Shown here piece by piece: positions 17,044 to 26,903 of a DNA stretch of 50,843 bases. A program made the translations under genes and the position numbers. The stretch is from Loktanella sp. Lineage in GTDB: Bacteria > Pseudomonadota > Alphaproteobacteria > Rhodobacterales > Rhodobacteraceae. Every line of letters starts with the position of its first letter. The first letter of the stretch is position 1. The notes beneath the pieces were generated by a model, which was given only the letters and a program-made list of their open reading frames with translations, was not told where the DNA came from and made no database searches. The DNA lies in assembly GCA_020201155.1 (NCBI GenBank), contig JAIVHI010000170.1:1-50843 (forward strand). The letters run 5' to 3'.

Positions 17044-17919
17044 ATGCTGGACAAAGACTCCCCCGACGCACCCGAGACGAGCGAGATTCACCCGCTCTTC
17101 CAAGGCGCACCCACCACCACGGAATTCAAGAAGCTGCGCAAGCGGCTTGTGCGCGACGTGCGCGAAGCGGTCGAACAATACGGCATGATCGAACGGGGTG
17201 CGAAATGGCTGGTCTGCCTCTCTGGCGGCAAGGACAGTTATACGTTGCTGGCGATCCTGTATGAATTGCAGTGGCGCGGGCTGCTGCCGGTCGAGCTGCT
17301 GGCCTGCAATCTCGATCAGGGTCAGCCGGGCTTTCCCGCGACCGTGCTGCCGGAGTTTCTGGAACGGATGCAGGTGCCGCACCGGATCGAATATCAGGAC
17401 ACCTATTCCATCGTCATGGACAAGATCCCGCAGGGCCGGACCTTCTGCGCGCTATGCTCGCGTCTGCGCCGCGGCAACCTGTATCGCGTCGCCCGCGAAG
17501 AAGGCTGTTCAGCCGTCGTGCTGGGCCACCACCGCGACGATATCCTCGAAACCTTCTTCATGAACCTTTTCCACGGCGGTCGGCTGGCCACGATGCCACC
17601 AAAGCTCGTGAACGAAGAGGGCGATCTGTTCCTCTACCGCCCTCTTGCCCATGTCGCCGAGGCCGATTGCGAAAAATTCGCGACGGCGATGAACTACCCG
17701 ATCATCCCCTGTGACCTGTGCGGGTCGCAGGACGGTTTGCAGCGCCAACAGGTCAAACAGATCCTCGACGGCTGGGAAAAGAACAGCCCCGGACGGCGTC
17801 AGGTGATGTTCCGCAGCCTGATGAACGCGCGACCCTCGCACTTGCTCGACCCCAAACTCTTCGATTTCGCAGGGCTCGCACGGACCGCCGCCCCGCATCG
17901 TGATCCGGAAAACCCTTGA
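17044..17919 (+). CDS. ttcA: tRNA 2-thiocytidine(32) synthetase TtcA
   Basis: TtcA thiolates cytidine 32 of certain tRNAs using ATP and an Fe-S cluster. The 291-residue protein has the PP-loop SGGKDS (60-65), the CxxC pair Cys135/Cys138 in [11 protein letters not shown] and the third cluster cysteine region [13 protein letters not shown] (Cys223/Cys226). [14 protein letters not shown] is also typical. The start at 17044 is used because the upstream extension overlaps yidD. It lies between yidD and yidC on the same strand. TtcA thiolates tRNA-Arg species among others in enterobacteria, so the two nearby tRNA-Arg genes are of passing note only. Confidence 0.95.
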   Translation: MLDKDSPDAPETSEIHPLFQGAPTTTEFKKLRKRLVRDVREAVEQYGMIERGAKWLVCLSGGKDSYTLLAILYELQWRGLLPVELLACNLDQGQPGFPATVLPEFLERMQVPHRIEYQDTYSIVMDKIPQGRTFCALCSRLRRGNLYRVAREEGCSAVVLGHHRDDILETFFMNLFHGGRLATMPPKLVNEEGDLFLYRPLAHVAEADCEKFATAMNYPIIPCDLCGSQDGLQRQQVKQILDGWEKNSPGRRQVMFRSLMNARPSHLLDPKLFDFAGLARTAAPHRDPENP

Positions 17920-17981
17920 CCTTCCGGGCAGGGACGGGTTGAAGCAAGCCACCTTTCAAACGGCAGGAAACGGCATTTTTC

Positions 17982-19811
17982 ATGGAACAAGGTGACGGCA
18001 AGAACCTGATTTTGGCCATCGCGCTCAGCATGGCCGTCATGCTCGCATGGTTCACGCTTTTCCCGCCCGAAGAACAGGCACCGGCGACGGCGGAAGCCGT
18101 CGAGGAACAGATCGACGAGGCCGATTTGCCTTCGGTCGACGGGGCAACGACGGTGACCCCGCAGGAGGAAATGGCCGAAACGGTCGAGGCCGCCCGGATC
18201 ACGATCGAGACGCCGGAACTCGACGGCTCCATCTCGCTGCAAGGCGGACGGATCGACGAACTCTACCTCAAGGACTATCGCGACACGGTCGATCCGGAAA
18301 GCGACGAAGTCACGCTGTTCCGACCGCAGGGAACGGCCGCCGCCTACTTCGCGGCCTTCGGCTGGGCCGCCGTCGACGGGATCGACGCCGACGCGGTGCC
18401 GGGGCCCGATACGACGTGGACCCTTGAAGAGGGTGAGACTCTTACACCCGACAGTCCCGTCACGCTGGTCTGGGACAATGGCGCCGGTCAGGTCTTCCGC
18501 ACGACCATCAGCGTTGACGACAAGTTCATGTTCGACGTGTCGCAGTCGGTCGAAAACGTCACCGAAAACGCGATCGAACTGCGTCCCTATGGCTTGATCC
18601 GCCGCCAGGGCGTTCCTTCAGACCTCAAGAACTTCTTCATTCTGCACGAGGGTCTCGTGCGGATGTCGGACGGCACGCTAGAGGAAATCGACTACGACGG
18701 CGTTGCGGATTACGCAGTGGACGACCGTGAACAGGTCCCCGCCGAACGCATCGAGGTGCAGGACCAGGGCTGGATCGGCTGGACCGACCACTACTGGATG
18801 ACCACGCTGATCCCCGATCAATCCGCCGGTTTCCGGTCGACTGCGAAATACATCCCCGCGCGCGACATCTATCAGGCCGAGGCGATCCTGCCGATCGCAT
18901 CCGTGGCCGCAGGCGCATCGACGACGGTGGATACCCAGCTTTTCGCCGGTGCCAAGGAATGGGACACCATCCGCGATTACCAGTCCGAGGGCATCACGGG
19001 CTTTCTGGACAGCATCGACTGGGGCTGGTTCTTCTTCCTGACCAAGCCGATGTTCTGGCTGTTGCACAACATCAACGTCTTTGTCGGCAACATGGGGTGG
19101 TCGATCATCCTGCTGACCGTCTGCATCAAGCTGCTGGTCCTTCCGCTTGCCTACAAGTCCTATGTGTCCATGGCCCGGATGAAGGAAATCCAGCCCGAGA
19201 TGGAGGCGATGAAAGAGCGGGTCGGCGACGACCGGCAAGCGCTGCAACAGGGCATGATGAAGCTTTACAAGGAGAACAAGGTGAACCCCGCCGCGGGCTG
19301 TTTGCCGATCCTGCTTCAGATTCCGATCTTCTTTTCGATCTACAAGGTGATCTTCGTCACGCTTGAACTGCGTCACGCGCCCTGGATCGGCTGGATCAAC
19401 GACCTTTCCGCACCCGACCCATCGTCGCTGTTCAACCTCTTCGGTCTGTTGCCCTATGCGGCACCCGAACCGGGGTCGATCGTGGCCTTGATCGGGATCG
19501 GGGTCCTGCCCATCGTTCTGGGCGTGTCGATGTGGTTGCAGCAAAAGCTGAACCCGACGCCGACCGACCCGACGCAAAAGATGATCTTTGCGTGGATGCC
19601 ATGGGTCTTCATGTTCATGCTGGGCAGCTTCGCTTCGGGTCTGGTCCTCTACTGGATCGCGAACAACACGATCACGTTCATGCAGCAGTATGCCATCATG
19701 TGGAGCCATGGTTCGCGCCCCGATCTTTTCGGCAACATCCGCGAAGGCTTCAAGCGCACGCCCAAACAGGCGGCCGCCAACGACAGCGACGCGCCGAAGG
19801 GCAAGAAGTAA
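17982..19811 (+). CDS. yidC: Membrane protein insertase YidC
   Basis: A 609-residue inner-membrane insertase. It has the N-terminal helix (about 8-25), an acidic linker, a large periplasmic beta-sandwich domain (about 60-330) and the conserved C-terminal five-helix core, with LLPLAYKSYVSMARMKEIQP, the cytoplasmic hairpin KLYKENKVNPAAGCLPILLQ and a basic tail. It integrates membrane proteins alone or with SecYEG. An AGGAAA site precedes the ATG. The gene order rpmH-rnpA-yidD-(ttcA)-yidC is conserved, supporting co-expression. Confidence 0.97.
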   Translation: MEQGDGKNLILAIALSMAVMLAWFTLFPPEEQAPATAEAVEEQIDEADLPSVDGATTVTPQEEMAETVEAARITIETPELDGSISLQGGRIDELYLKDYRDTVDPESDEVTLFRPQGTAAAYFAAFGWAAVDGIDADAVPGPDTTWTLEEGETLTPDSPVTLVWDNGAGQVFRTTISVDDKFMFDVSQSVENVTENAIELRPYGLIRRQGVPSDLKNFFILHEGLVRMSDGTLEEIDYDGVADYAVDDREQVPAERIEVQDQGWIGWTDHYWMTTLIPDQSAGFRSTAKYIPARDIYQAEAILPIASVAAGASTTVDTQLFAGAKEWDTIRDYQSEGITGFLDSIDWGWFFFLTKPMFWLLHNINVFVGNMGWSIILLTVCIKLLVLPLAYKSYVSMARMKEIQPEMEAMKERVGDDRQALQQGMMKLYKENKVNPAAGCLPILLQIPIFFSIYKVIFVTLELRHAPWIGWINDLSAPDPSSLFNLFGLLPYAAPEPGSIVALIGIGVLPIVLGVSMWLQQKLNPTPTDPTQKMIFAWMPWVFMFMLGSFASGLVLYWIANNTITFMQQYAIMWSHGSRPDLFGNIREGFKRTPKQAAANDSDAPKGKK

Positions 19812-19851
19812 CCTCCACCCCGCCGCTGCGGCGGGCTGGAAAGGGATCACG

Positions 19852-20496
19852 ATGGAACTCAAATTCCCCGAAGTCGAGACACCGGACGAGGCGGCCCTGG
19901 AAAAGGGCCGCCTCCTCTTTGCGGGCGAGACCGAGTTTCTCAAGGGCGTGGTCGACATGTCAGGCCTGCCCCCCGCCGACCGTCTGGAAGTCTGCTTTGC
20001 TGGCCGGTCAAACGTAGGCAAGTCATCCCTGATCAACGCGCTGACGGGGCGCAAGGGACTGGCGCGGGCGTCGAATACGCCGGGGCGGACTCAGGAAATC
20101 AACTATTTCACCGCTGGCGATCTCTATGTCGTCGATCTGCCCGGCTACGGCTTTGCAAATGCGCCGGTCGCAATCGTGGCAAAATGGCAGGCCCTGTTGA
20201 AGCAGTACCTGTCGGGGCGCCAGACCCTGCGCCGGGTCTTCGTCCTGATCGACGCCCGCCACGGCGCCAAGGCCGTCGACGAAGAAATCATGGCCCTGCT
20301 CGACCGGTCCGCCGTGACCTTCCAGTGCGTGATGACCAAGACCGACAAGGTCAAAGGCAAGGCGCTGGACGACAGTCTGGCCAAGACGCGGACCGCGCTG
20401 GCCCGGCATCCGGCGGCCCACCCCGAGATCATCCTCACGTCCTCTGACAAGGGTGACGGCATCGCCACGCTGCGCGCCGTGATCGCCTCGATCTGA
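19852..20496 (+). CDS. yihA: Ribosome biogenesis GTP-binding protein YihA/EngB
   Basis: A 214-residue GTPase needed for 50S subunit assembly. The G1 loop is [10 protein letters not shown] (51-60), the G2 region has [14 protein letters not shown]3 is DLPGYG (95-100) and G4 is TKTDK. The frame is open well upstream into yidC, but the family N-terminus and an AAGG site support the ATG at 19852. It is the usual neighbour of yidC and argB in Rhodobacterales. Confidence 0.95.
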   Translation: MELKFPEVETPDEAALEKGRLLFAGETEFLKGVVDMSGLPPADRLEVCFAGRSNVGKSSLINALTGRKGLARASNTPGRTQEINYFTAGDLYVVDLPGYGFANAPVAIVAKWQALLKQYLSGRQTLRRVFVLIDARHGAKAVDEEIMALLDRSAVTFQCVMTKTDKVKGKALDDSLAKTRTALARHPAAHPEIILTSSDKGDGIATLRAVIASI

Positions 20497-20593
20497 AAGC
20501 ACCGCGCTGGCTGTGACGGCAGTTGAGCCACCCGCACGCTTGGGATACCACCGGCGTCACCCAACCATAGGGACGATGATGAGGACTCAAGAC

Positions 20594-21319
20594 ATGACCC
20601 GCGACTGGACCACCACGGCCCGCACCCTGTCGGAAGCCTTGCCCTATATGCAGCGCTACAACGGGGCCACCGTCGTCATCAAGCTGGGCGGCCACGCGAT
20701 GGGCAGCCACGAGGGTATGCAAAGCTTTGCCCGCGACGTGGTCCTGATGCGGCAGGTCGGCATGAATCCCGTCGTCGTCCACGGTGGTGGACCGATGATC
20801 AACCAGCTTCTGGACAAGCTGGGGATCGTCAGCAACTTCGTGAACGGCAAGCGGGTCACGGACGCCGCGACGATGGAAGTCGTCGAAATGGTCCTGTCGG
20901 GGCAGGTGAACAACCGTCTGGTGCAGGCGATTTCCGATCAGGGCGGCAAGGCCGTGGGTCTGTCGGGCAAGGACGCGAACCTGATCCACTGCGAACCGAC
21001 CGACCCCGCTCTCGGGCTGGTCGGCACACCGACGCAGATCGACACGACGATCCTGCGCGACCTGTCCGACGCCAAGGCCATTCCGGTGATCGCCCCGCTT
21101 GGCATGGGCGCGAACGGCGAGACCTACAACATGAACGGCGACACCGCAGCCGGCGCGATTGCAGGCGCGCTTCGGGCCGACCGCCTGCTTTTGCTGACCG
21201 ATGTGCCCGGCGTGCTGGACAAGGAAAAGAACATCCTTACCGAAATCGACGTGGGCCAAGTGCCCGACCTGATCGCCGCTATGCACACCTTTCGGAATTG
21301 CTTGAACCGCTGGCCCTGA
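20594..21319 (+). pseudogene. argB: Acetylglutamate kinase, C-terminally truncated
   Basis: ArgB phosphorylates N-acetylglutamate in arginine biosynthesis. Residues 1-227 are normal: [10 protein letters not shown] with Lys30, [10 protein letters not shown] (62-70), and [20 protein letters not shown]. After [11 protein letters not shown] the frame enters unrelated sequence ([13 protein letters not shown]) and stops. The expected last 50 or so residues, including the GGMIPK segment with the ATP-site lysine that stabilises the transition state, are absent. The following gene has lost its own start, so the break is a deletion spanning the argB 3' end and the spacer. The start at 20594 is chosen for its GAGGA site and family N-terminus; ATGs at 20576 and 20579 are alternatives. 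Enzyme activity is unlikely. Confidence 0.85.
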
Positions 21320-21885
21320 CCGTGTTGGGCCACACCAGCGATGGGCCGCAAACGCTGGCGTTGATCGGCCCGGACGAGCCCGCCTTCTGGGACCGGTTCA
21401 CGGACAGCCCCGAGTATCGCGACGGGGAAGCTGACCCGATGAACCGTTGGTCAAGGCGGGTCTTGACCGACATCGCCACGCAGGTGGAGGGAGAAGCGGT
21501 CTTCCCCTTCGGTGGGCCGCCTTTTGAACCGTTTCAAAGCTGGGCACTTGCAAGTGGACAGTTCTGGACTTCGCCAATCGGGTTCCTTGTCCATCAAACG
21601 CGCGGACTTTTCGTATCGTTCAGGGGGGCGATCCGCTTGCCGGTGGCGCGGCCCGCGCCTGTTGGTACGTCCCCTTGTCCGGACTGCCCGGCCCCTTGCG
21701 CTGTGGCCTGCCCGGTTGACGCCTTTCGTCACGGATATGATGTTGCGGCCTGCAAGGCGCATATCGCTACACCCGCAGGGCGGGACTGCCTGACGCGGGG
21801 TTGCCGTGCACGACGGGCCTGCCCTGTCGGTCAGGGCCTACGCCTGCCGGACCACGCCCGATTTCACATGGAGGCTTTTGCCTGA
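21298..21885 (+). CDS. Ferredoxin-like Fe-S protein, 5' end probably lost
   Basis: A protein of up to 195 residues with [19 protein letters not shown] and VFPFGGPPF near the start, and cysteine-rich segments [17 protein letters not shown] and [13 protein letters not shown] that resemble Fe-S cluster sites. I know it only as a ferredoxin-like protein found beside argB in Rhodobacteraceae; its reaction is unknown. The only usable start in frame is TTG 21298, without a ribosome-binding site; upstream the frame is open into argB. The first natural codons seem to have been removed with the argB 3' end. It overlaps the next gene by one base (TGATG). Confidence 0.72.
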   Translation: MLEPLALTVLGHTSDGPQTLALIGPDEPAFWDRFTDSPEYRDGEADPMNRWSRRVLTDIATQVEGEAVFPFGGPPFEPFQSWALASGQFWTSPIGFLVHQTRGLFVSFRGAIRLPVARPAPVGTSPCPDCPAPCAVACPVDAFRHGYDVAACKAHIATPAGRDCLTRGCRARRACPVGQGLRLPDHARFHMEAFA

Positions 21886-22364
21886 TGCGCCTGATCCTGA
21901 TCCGCCACTGCAAGTCCGACTGGGAAACGGGAGTCGACGACCACGACCGCCCGCTGAACAGGCGCGGTCAGGACGCCGCCACCGCTTTGGGAAAATGGAT
22001 GGCTGCAAACGCTTTACGCCCGGACCTCTGGCTGGTGTCCAGCGCGCTGCGCACGAGGGCAACGGCACTGGGCATGCGCGAGGCTGCGGGCGATGAGAGC
22101 CCTTTGACGACAATGGCAGAGCTTTACCATGCCACGCCGGGCCGGATCATCGCCGCCGCCAGAGAGGCCAAGGCGGACTGTCTGGCGATTGTCGGCCACA
22201 ACCCCGGGATTGGTCGCACAGCCGCGCTGATGGCACGCGAGCCAGCCCCGCACGGGCGTTTTGCGGACTATCCGACAGGAGCGGTGACCGTCCTCGGGTT
22301 CGAGGGGTGGCTTGACGAGGGCGAAGGCACCATCACCCACTTCGTCGTGCCGCGCGATCTTTAG
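21885..22364 (+). CDS. SixA-like histidine phosphatase
   Basis: A 159-residue histidine-phosphatase superfamily protein with the catalytic RHCKSDW motif (His8), DRPLNRRGQ and a second catalytic His105 in IVGHNPGIG. The short length and DHDRPLNRRG segment fit the SixA group, which dephosphorylates phospho-histidine proteins, but members of this group vary in substrate. It overlaps the preceding Fe-S protein gene by one base and is convergent with aapP. Confidence 0.88.
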   Translation: MRLILIRHCKSDWETGVDDHDRPLNRRGQDAATALGKWMAANALRPDLWLVSSALRTRATALGMREAAGDESPLTTMAELYHATPGRIIAAAREAKADCLAIVGHNPGIGRTAALMAREPAPHGRFADYPTGAVTVLGFEGWLDEGEGTITHFVVPRDL

Positions 22365-22376
22365 CCCTGACGCCCC

Positions 22377-23174
22377 TCAGTGCCCAAGAATCTGGCTGAG
22401 GAAGAGCTTGGTGCGTTCAGACTTGGGATTGTTGAAGAACTCTTTCGGTTCGTTCTGTTCCACGATCTGACCTTGGTCCATGAAAATCACGCGGTTGGCG
22501 ACGGCCTGCGCAAACCCCATTTCGTGCGTGACGCAGATCATGGTCATACCCTCTTCGGCCAGTTCGATCATGGTATCCAGGACCTCCTTGATCATCTCGG
22601 GGTCGAGCGCAGATGTCGGTTCGTCGAACAGCATGATACGGGGCTTCATGCAAAGCGATCGCGCAATGGCGACGCGCTGCTGCTGACCGCCTGACAACTG
22701 GCCGGGATACTTGTTGGCCTGTTCGGGAATCTTGACCTTTTCAAGAAATTTCATCGCCGTCTCTTCGGCTTCCTTCTTGGGGGTCTTGCGCACCCAGATC
22801 GGTGCAAGGGTGCAGTTTTCGAGGATCGTCAGGTGGGGAAACAGGTTGAAGTGCTGAAAGCACATCCCGACCTCCGACCGGATCTTGTCGATGTTCTTGA
22901 GATCCGACGACAGTTCGGTCCCATCCACCATGATCGTGCCCTTCTGGTGTTCCTCCAGCCGGTTGATGCAGCGGATCAGGGTGGACTTGCCCGAGCCCGA
23001 CGGGCCGCAAACGACAATCCGCTCGCCGCGTTGCACGGTCAGATTGATGTCACGCAGCACGTGGAATGTGCCGAACCATTTGTTCATGCCGGTGATTTCG
23101 ATAGCGATCTCGTCGCTGACCTTCATCTGGCTGCGGTCGATCTGACGTGTTGGGATGTTTTCAGTAACTGACAT
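22377..23174 (-). CDS. aapP: General L-amino acid ABC transporter, ATP-binding protein
   Basis: A 265-residue ABC ATPase. It has Walker [10 protein letters not shown] (57-65), signature LSGGQQQR (160-167), Walker B IMLFDEP (180-186) and switch His in CVTHEMGFA. It energises uptake of polar amino acids with AapQ and AapM at the inner membrane. Eleven bases separate it from aapM. It is the last gene of the aapJQMP operon. Confidence 0.96.
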   Translation of the reverse strand: MSVTENIPTRQIDRSQMKVSDEIAIEITGMNKWFGTFHVLRDINLTVQRGERIVVCGPSGSGKSTLIRCINRLEEHQKGTIMVDGTELSSDLKNIDKIRSEVGMCFQHFNLFPHLTILENCTLAPIWVRKTPKKEAEETAMKFLEKVKIPEQANKYPGQLSGGQQQRVAIARSLCMKPRIMLFDEPTSALDPEMIKEVLDTMIELAEEGMTMICVTHEMGFAQAVANRVIFMDQGQIVEQNEPKEFFNNPKSERTKLFLSQILGH

Positions 23175-23185
23175 CAGATGTCTCC

Positions 23186-24499
23186 TTAGCGGTTTTCACG
23201 CTGGAGTTTCGTCTCCAGCCAGAGAGAATAGCGGCCCATGCCGTAGCAGGCGATGAAGAACAACACGCCGATAAAGACGTAAAGCTCCCAGTAGATGCCG
23301 TTCCAGTCCGTTGATGCACGGATCGCGCTGGTCAGACCAAGCGGGTCCAGCAGGCCGATGAAGACCACCAGGGTCGTATCCTTGAACAGACCGATGAAGG
23401 TATTCACGATGCCGGGGATCGAGATTTTCAGCGCCTGCGGCAGCACGATCAGCTGCATCGACTGCCAGTAACTCAGACCCAGCGAGTCCGCGCCTTCGTA
23501 CTGGCCCTTGGGAACAGCGGCGAGACCGCCGCGCACGACCTCGGCGATATAGGCCGCCGAGAAGAGCGTCACCATGATGATGACGCGCAGGGTCAAATCA
23601 AAGCTGGTGCCCGGGGGCAGGAAGTAGTTCAGCAGAAGCGATGCGGTGAACAACCAGACGATCAGGGGCACGCCGCGGATGATCTCGATGAAGATGACCG
23701 ACAGCTTGGTCACGATGAACAGGTCCGACGCGCGCCCCAGCGCCAGCATGATGCCCAATGGCAAAGACAGGATGATCGCCGCGACGCCGATGACGACAGA
23801 CAGCATGAAGCCGCCAAAGTCCTTTGACGGGATGAACTCCAACCCGATCGGGGCGGTGTACGTCAGCTCGAACGCGATCGGCTCGACAAGGAAAAGCCAG
23901 AACAGAACCGGTACGATAATGGCCGCAAGAACGGCAACGATCTGGTTGACCCCGACGAGATAGCGGAAGGCGACGACGCCCAGAACAAGGCCGACACCGA
24001 CCAGCAGGGGTGTCCAGATGGGCCCGCCCCAAAGCAGCAGGAACAGAACGAAGGGTGTCGCCGCCGAAAAGAGCAGGAACCAGCGCGGGATGCTGCCGAA
24101 AAGCACCGGGGCAAGGCCTGCAAGCAGGATGACCAGCGCCAGTGTCGGGCGCCAGTAGGCGTCACTTGGGTAGAAACCAAAGAGCAACTGCTGCCAACGG
24201 TCCCGGATCACGCCCCAGCAGGCCTGATGCGTCGTCTCGCCAAGTCCTGTGAGGACTTCACGACATTCGCTGAGCGACCCCAGCGACCATGTCGGCGACC
24301 AGAGCCACGGAACGATGCCACTGAGGATGTACCAGATCACATAGAGCGAGACGATGGTGAGCAGGCCGTTCAGCCAGGACGAGAACAGGTTCTCGCGCAG
24401 CCATTTGACGGCGCCCCGTTCGGTCAACGGCGGCTCTTGTTCTTCCAACATCTTCTCGCGGACAAAGAAGCTGATGACTTCGCTATCGGTGTCTGACAT
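23186..24499 (-). CDS. aapM: General L-amino acid ABC transporter, permease AapM
   Basis: A 437-residue multi-spanning permease, longer than ordinary amino-acid permeases as is normal for AapM. The C-terminal half has the BPD transport fold with the EAA loop [20 protein letters not shown] contacting AapP. The N-terminal half adds several further helices. It begins one base after the aapQ stop (TGAGATG), so translation is coupled. Confidence 0.96.
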   Translation of the reverse strand: MSDTDSEVISFFVREKMLEEQEPPLTERGAVKWLRENLFSSWLNGLLTIVSLYVIWYILSGIVPWLWSPTWSLGSLSECREVLTGLGETTHQACWGVIRDRWQQLLFGFYPSDAYWRPTLALVILLAGLAPVLFGSIPRWFLLFSAATPFVLFLLLWGGPIWTPLLVGVGLVLGVVAFRYLVGVNQIVAVLAAIIVPVLFWLFLVEPIAFELTYTAPIGLEFIPSKDFGGFMLSVVIGVAAIILSLPLGIMLALGRASDLFIVTKLSVIFIEIIRGVPLIVWLFTASLLLNYFLPPGTSFDLTLRVIIMVTLFSAAYIAEVVRGGLAAVPKGQYEGADSLGLSYWQSMQLIVLPQALKISIPGIVNTFIGLFKDTTLVVFIGLLDPLGLTSAIRASTDWNGIYWELYVFIGVLFFIACYGMGRYSLWLETKLQRENR

Positions 24500-24500
24500 C

Positions 24501-25718
24501 TCAGCGCTCCTGCAGCTTCTTGGAATTGTTGTAGATGTTCATCAGGAACGAGATGATCAGCGACAGACCCAGATAGAACAGCCCCAGCAAAAGCATGCAT
24601 TCCAGGGCACGTCCTGTCTGGTTCAGCGTGATGCCGCCCAAGGTGGCGCGCACGTCGGGATACCCCACGGCAATGGCCAGTGACGAGTTCTTGCTCAGGT
24701 TCAGATACTGCGATGTCATCGGCGGGATGATGACCCGAAGCGCCTGCGGCAGGATCACAAGGTTCATCGTGCGGTTCGGGCGCATCCCCAAGGCGAAAGA
24801 CGCTTCGGATTGCCCCTTCGATACCGAAAGGATGCCAGCTCGGACGATCTCGGTGATGAATGCGCCGGTATAGAGAGACAGGGCCAGCCAAAGTGCGGTC
24901 AGCGGGTTGGATATCTGGGTGCCGCCCTGAAAGTTGAACCCGCCGAGTTCCGGATAGTCGAGACCGATGGGCCGACCGAGGATGAAGTACATCAGGATGG
25001 TGGGGACAATGGCGATCAGCAGCGCCGGCCACACCATCGGCAAAAGCCGGCCCGTGTCGAACAGCACCTTCTTGGCGTAGGACCGGTAAACGAAGGCCCC
25101 GACGATCGAGAGAACGAAGATCGCCAGAAGGAACACCGCATTGGGGCCCCAGACGGGCGCGGGTATATAGACACCGCGGTTGGTGATCGCAAAGGCATCG
25201 AAAATCATCGAAGCCGCCGCGGTGCCATCCTCGGCAACCCGGAAATCGCGCGGCTGCGGCGTGCCTTCGGTCATCAGCGCATAGATCGCGACGATCCACA
25301 GCAAGAGTGGCACATTGCGAAAGCCTTCGACGTAGACGGCCATCAACTTGCGAACGATCCAGTTCTTGGACAGCCGCAGGACGCCACCGATCACACCGAG
25401 GATCGTGGCAAGCACGATCCCGAGGAAGGCGACGAGAAGGGTGTTCAGGATGCCGACGTAGGCGGCACGCAGGTGCGTATCAGCACTGGTGAACGGAATG
25501 AGGGTCGTGCCGATATCGTATCCGGCACGGTTGAACAGAAAGGAGAAGTTCGGCGTCAGACCCAGTGCAGCAAGATTTTGCAGCAGATTGGCTATAAGCC
25601 ACCAGATCCCGGCGGCGACAAGTGCCAGCGTGATGAACTGAATTGTTATGGAACGATAGCGCGTGTCGTAGATAAGTTGGCTCAGACGAAAGCCGTCCGA
25701 CTTCGGACTGTCGGTCAT
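24501..25718 (-). CDS. aapQ: General L-amino acid ABC transporter, permease AapQ
   Basis: A 405-residue permease that pairs with AapM. It contains RNVPLLLWI and the EAA-type loop SEASFALGMRPNRTMNLVIL. The coding sequence itself looks intact from MTDSPKSDGF onward. However, the bases just before its ATG are aapJ codons (LARGL) without any purine-rich ribosome-binding site: the normal aapJ-aapQ spacer is missing. Its expression may depend on ribosomes arriving in the aapJ frame, which now runs across this start. Confidence 0.93.
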   Translation of the reverse strand: MTDSPKSDGFRLSQLIYDTRYRSITIQFITLALVAAGIWWLIANLLQNLAALGLTPNFSFLFNRAGYDIGTTLIPFTSADTHLRAAYVGILNTLLVAFLGIVLATILGVIGGVLRLSKNWIVRKLMAVYVEGFRNVPLLLWIVAIYALMTEGTPQPRDFRVAEDGTAAASMIFDAFAITNRGVYIPAPVWGPNAVFLLAIFVLSIVGAFVYRSYAKKVLFDTGRLLPMVWPALLIAIVPTILMYFILGRPIGLDYPELGGFNFQGGTQISNPLTALWLALSLYTGAFITEIVRAGILSVSKGQSEASFALGMRPNRTMNLVILPQALRVIIPPMTSQYLNLSKNSSLAIAVGYPDVRATLGGITLNQTGRALECMLLLGLFYLGLSLIISFLMNIYNNSKKLQER

Positions 25719-26688
25719 TCAGACCACGAGCAAGACCGATCGGTGTGTTCTCACCGATGTTCTTCTCGAAAATCTCGCCGTAGTTGCCGTTTGCGGAAAT
25801 GGCGTTCTTGGCCCAGTCGGCTTCGAGGCCGATCATCTCGCCCAGGTTGCCTTCGGTCCCCAGAAGACGGTTGATCTCTGGGTTGTTCCCGGCTTCCGAT
25901 GCCATGTCGTCGATGTTGGCCGAGGTCACGCCAAGTTCTTCGGCGGCGATCAGGGCGTTGAGCGTCCAACGGGTGATGTCGCCCCATTCGTTGTCGCCGT
26001 GACGCACGAGCGGGCCAAGCGGCTCTTTCGAGATGATTTCCGGCAGGAGAACGTGGTCGCCGGGGGTCTCGAAGCTTGCACGTGTCGCGGCAAGGCCGGA
26101 CGCGTCCGTGGTGTAAACGTCGCAGGCACCAGCCAGATACTGCTGCTGGGCCTCGGCGTTGGTCTGGATCGGCACCGGCTCGTAGCTGATGTTGTTGACA
26201 CGGAAGAAGTCCGCGAGGTTCAGCTCGGTCGTCGTGCCGGTCTGGATGCAGACCGTTGCGCCGTCGAGATCAAGGGCGGATGACACGCCCAGTTCTCTCG
26301 GGACCATGAAGCCCTGACCGTCATAGTAGTTCACGCCGACGAATTCGAACTTGAGATCGTTGTCGCGGCTGAAGGTCCAGGTTGTGTTGCGGGCAAGCAA
26401 GTCGATTTCGCCCGACGAAAGGGCGGTAAAGCGGGTCTCGCCAGTGGTGGGAACGAACTCGACAGCGCTGGAATCACCGAGAACGGCGGCGGCGACGGCA
26501 CGGCACACTGCGACGTCGAAACCTTCCCAGTCACCGCTTGCGTTGGGTGCGGAAAAGCCCGTCAGGCCGGTCGAGACGCCGCAGTTCAGATTGCCGCGCT
26601 CTTTCACGTCGTCCAGTGTCGCGGCCGAAGCCGCTGCAGCGGACAGACCTGCTACGGTCAATGCGCCGAGAAATAGTGTCTTAGTCAT
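25480..26688 (-). CDS. aapJ: General L-amino acid-binding protein AapJ, 3' end altered
   Basis: Periplasmic binding protein of the aap transporter. The signal peptide is MTKTLFLGALTVAGLSAAAA with cleavage near ASAATLDD. The mature SBP3-type domain is complete through NGNYGEIFEKNIGENTPIGL. The natural ending of about 16 residues (beginning ALW after RGLN in the family as I recall it) is absent; the frame instead passes at about 25720 into the aapQ start region and reads about 80 unrelated residues out of frame. The start at 26688 follows a GAGGT site; an upstream extension to 26808 covers the leader hairpins and is not used. The binding domain may still fold, but the extra tail is abnormal. 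Confidence 0.82.
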   Translation of the reverse strand: MTKTLFLGALTVAGLSAAAASAATLDDVKERGNLNCGVSTGLTGFSAPNASGDWEGFDVAVCRAVAAAVLGDSSAVEFVPTTGETRFTALSSGEIDLLARNTTWTFSRDNDLKFEFVGVNYYDGQGFMVPRELGVSSALDLDGATVCIQTGTTTELNLADFFRVNNISYEPVPIQTNAEAQQQYLAGACDVYTTDASGLAATRASFETPGDHVLLPEIISKEPLGPLVRHGDNEWGDITRWTLNALIAAEELGVTSANIDDMASEAGNNPEINRLLGTEGNLGEMIGLEADWAKNAISANGNYGEIFEKNIGENTPIGLARGLNDRQSEVGRLSSEPTYLRHALSFHNNSVHHAGTCRRRDLVAYSQSAAKSCCTGSDAELLLSVQPCRIRYRHDPHSVHQC

Positions 26689-26737
26689 AGTTACCTCTTC
26701 CTGAGTTTCCACCGGAGGTGAGCCGGCTTTTCTTGTC

Positions 26738-26781
26738 CCGCTTCTCTTTGGAAGCGGCGTTGGCGTCGGGGGCTGACCCCC
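26738..26781 (-). promoter_or_regulatory. Two tandem hairpins in the aapJ leader
   Basis: In the transcript sense, GGGGG-(4)-CCCCC (26781-26768) is followed by CCGCTTC-(6)-GAAGCGG (26757-26738), about 50 bases before aapJ. They could stabilise the mRNA or attenuate transcription. I could not place a convincing promoter upstream. Confidence 0.45.
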
Positions 26782-26903
26782 TTGACCGCTGAGAGTGTGC
26801 GAAAACACGCCGCGAGGTCAAGAGCGCTGCCCATATTGACTTGCGTCTATGTCGCCGATCTGGGGGGCTTGTGCCCGGAAAATTGCACCTGCCCCTGCGT
26901 CAA

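Noticed and set aside
21281-21319. Small gene starting at ATG 21281
   Set aside because: This is only the out-of-frame tail of the truncated argB ([13 protein letters not shown]) and has no ribosome-binding site.
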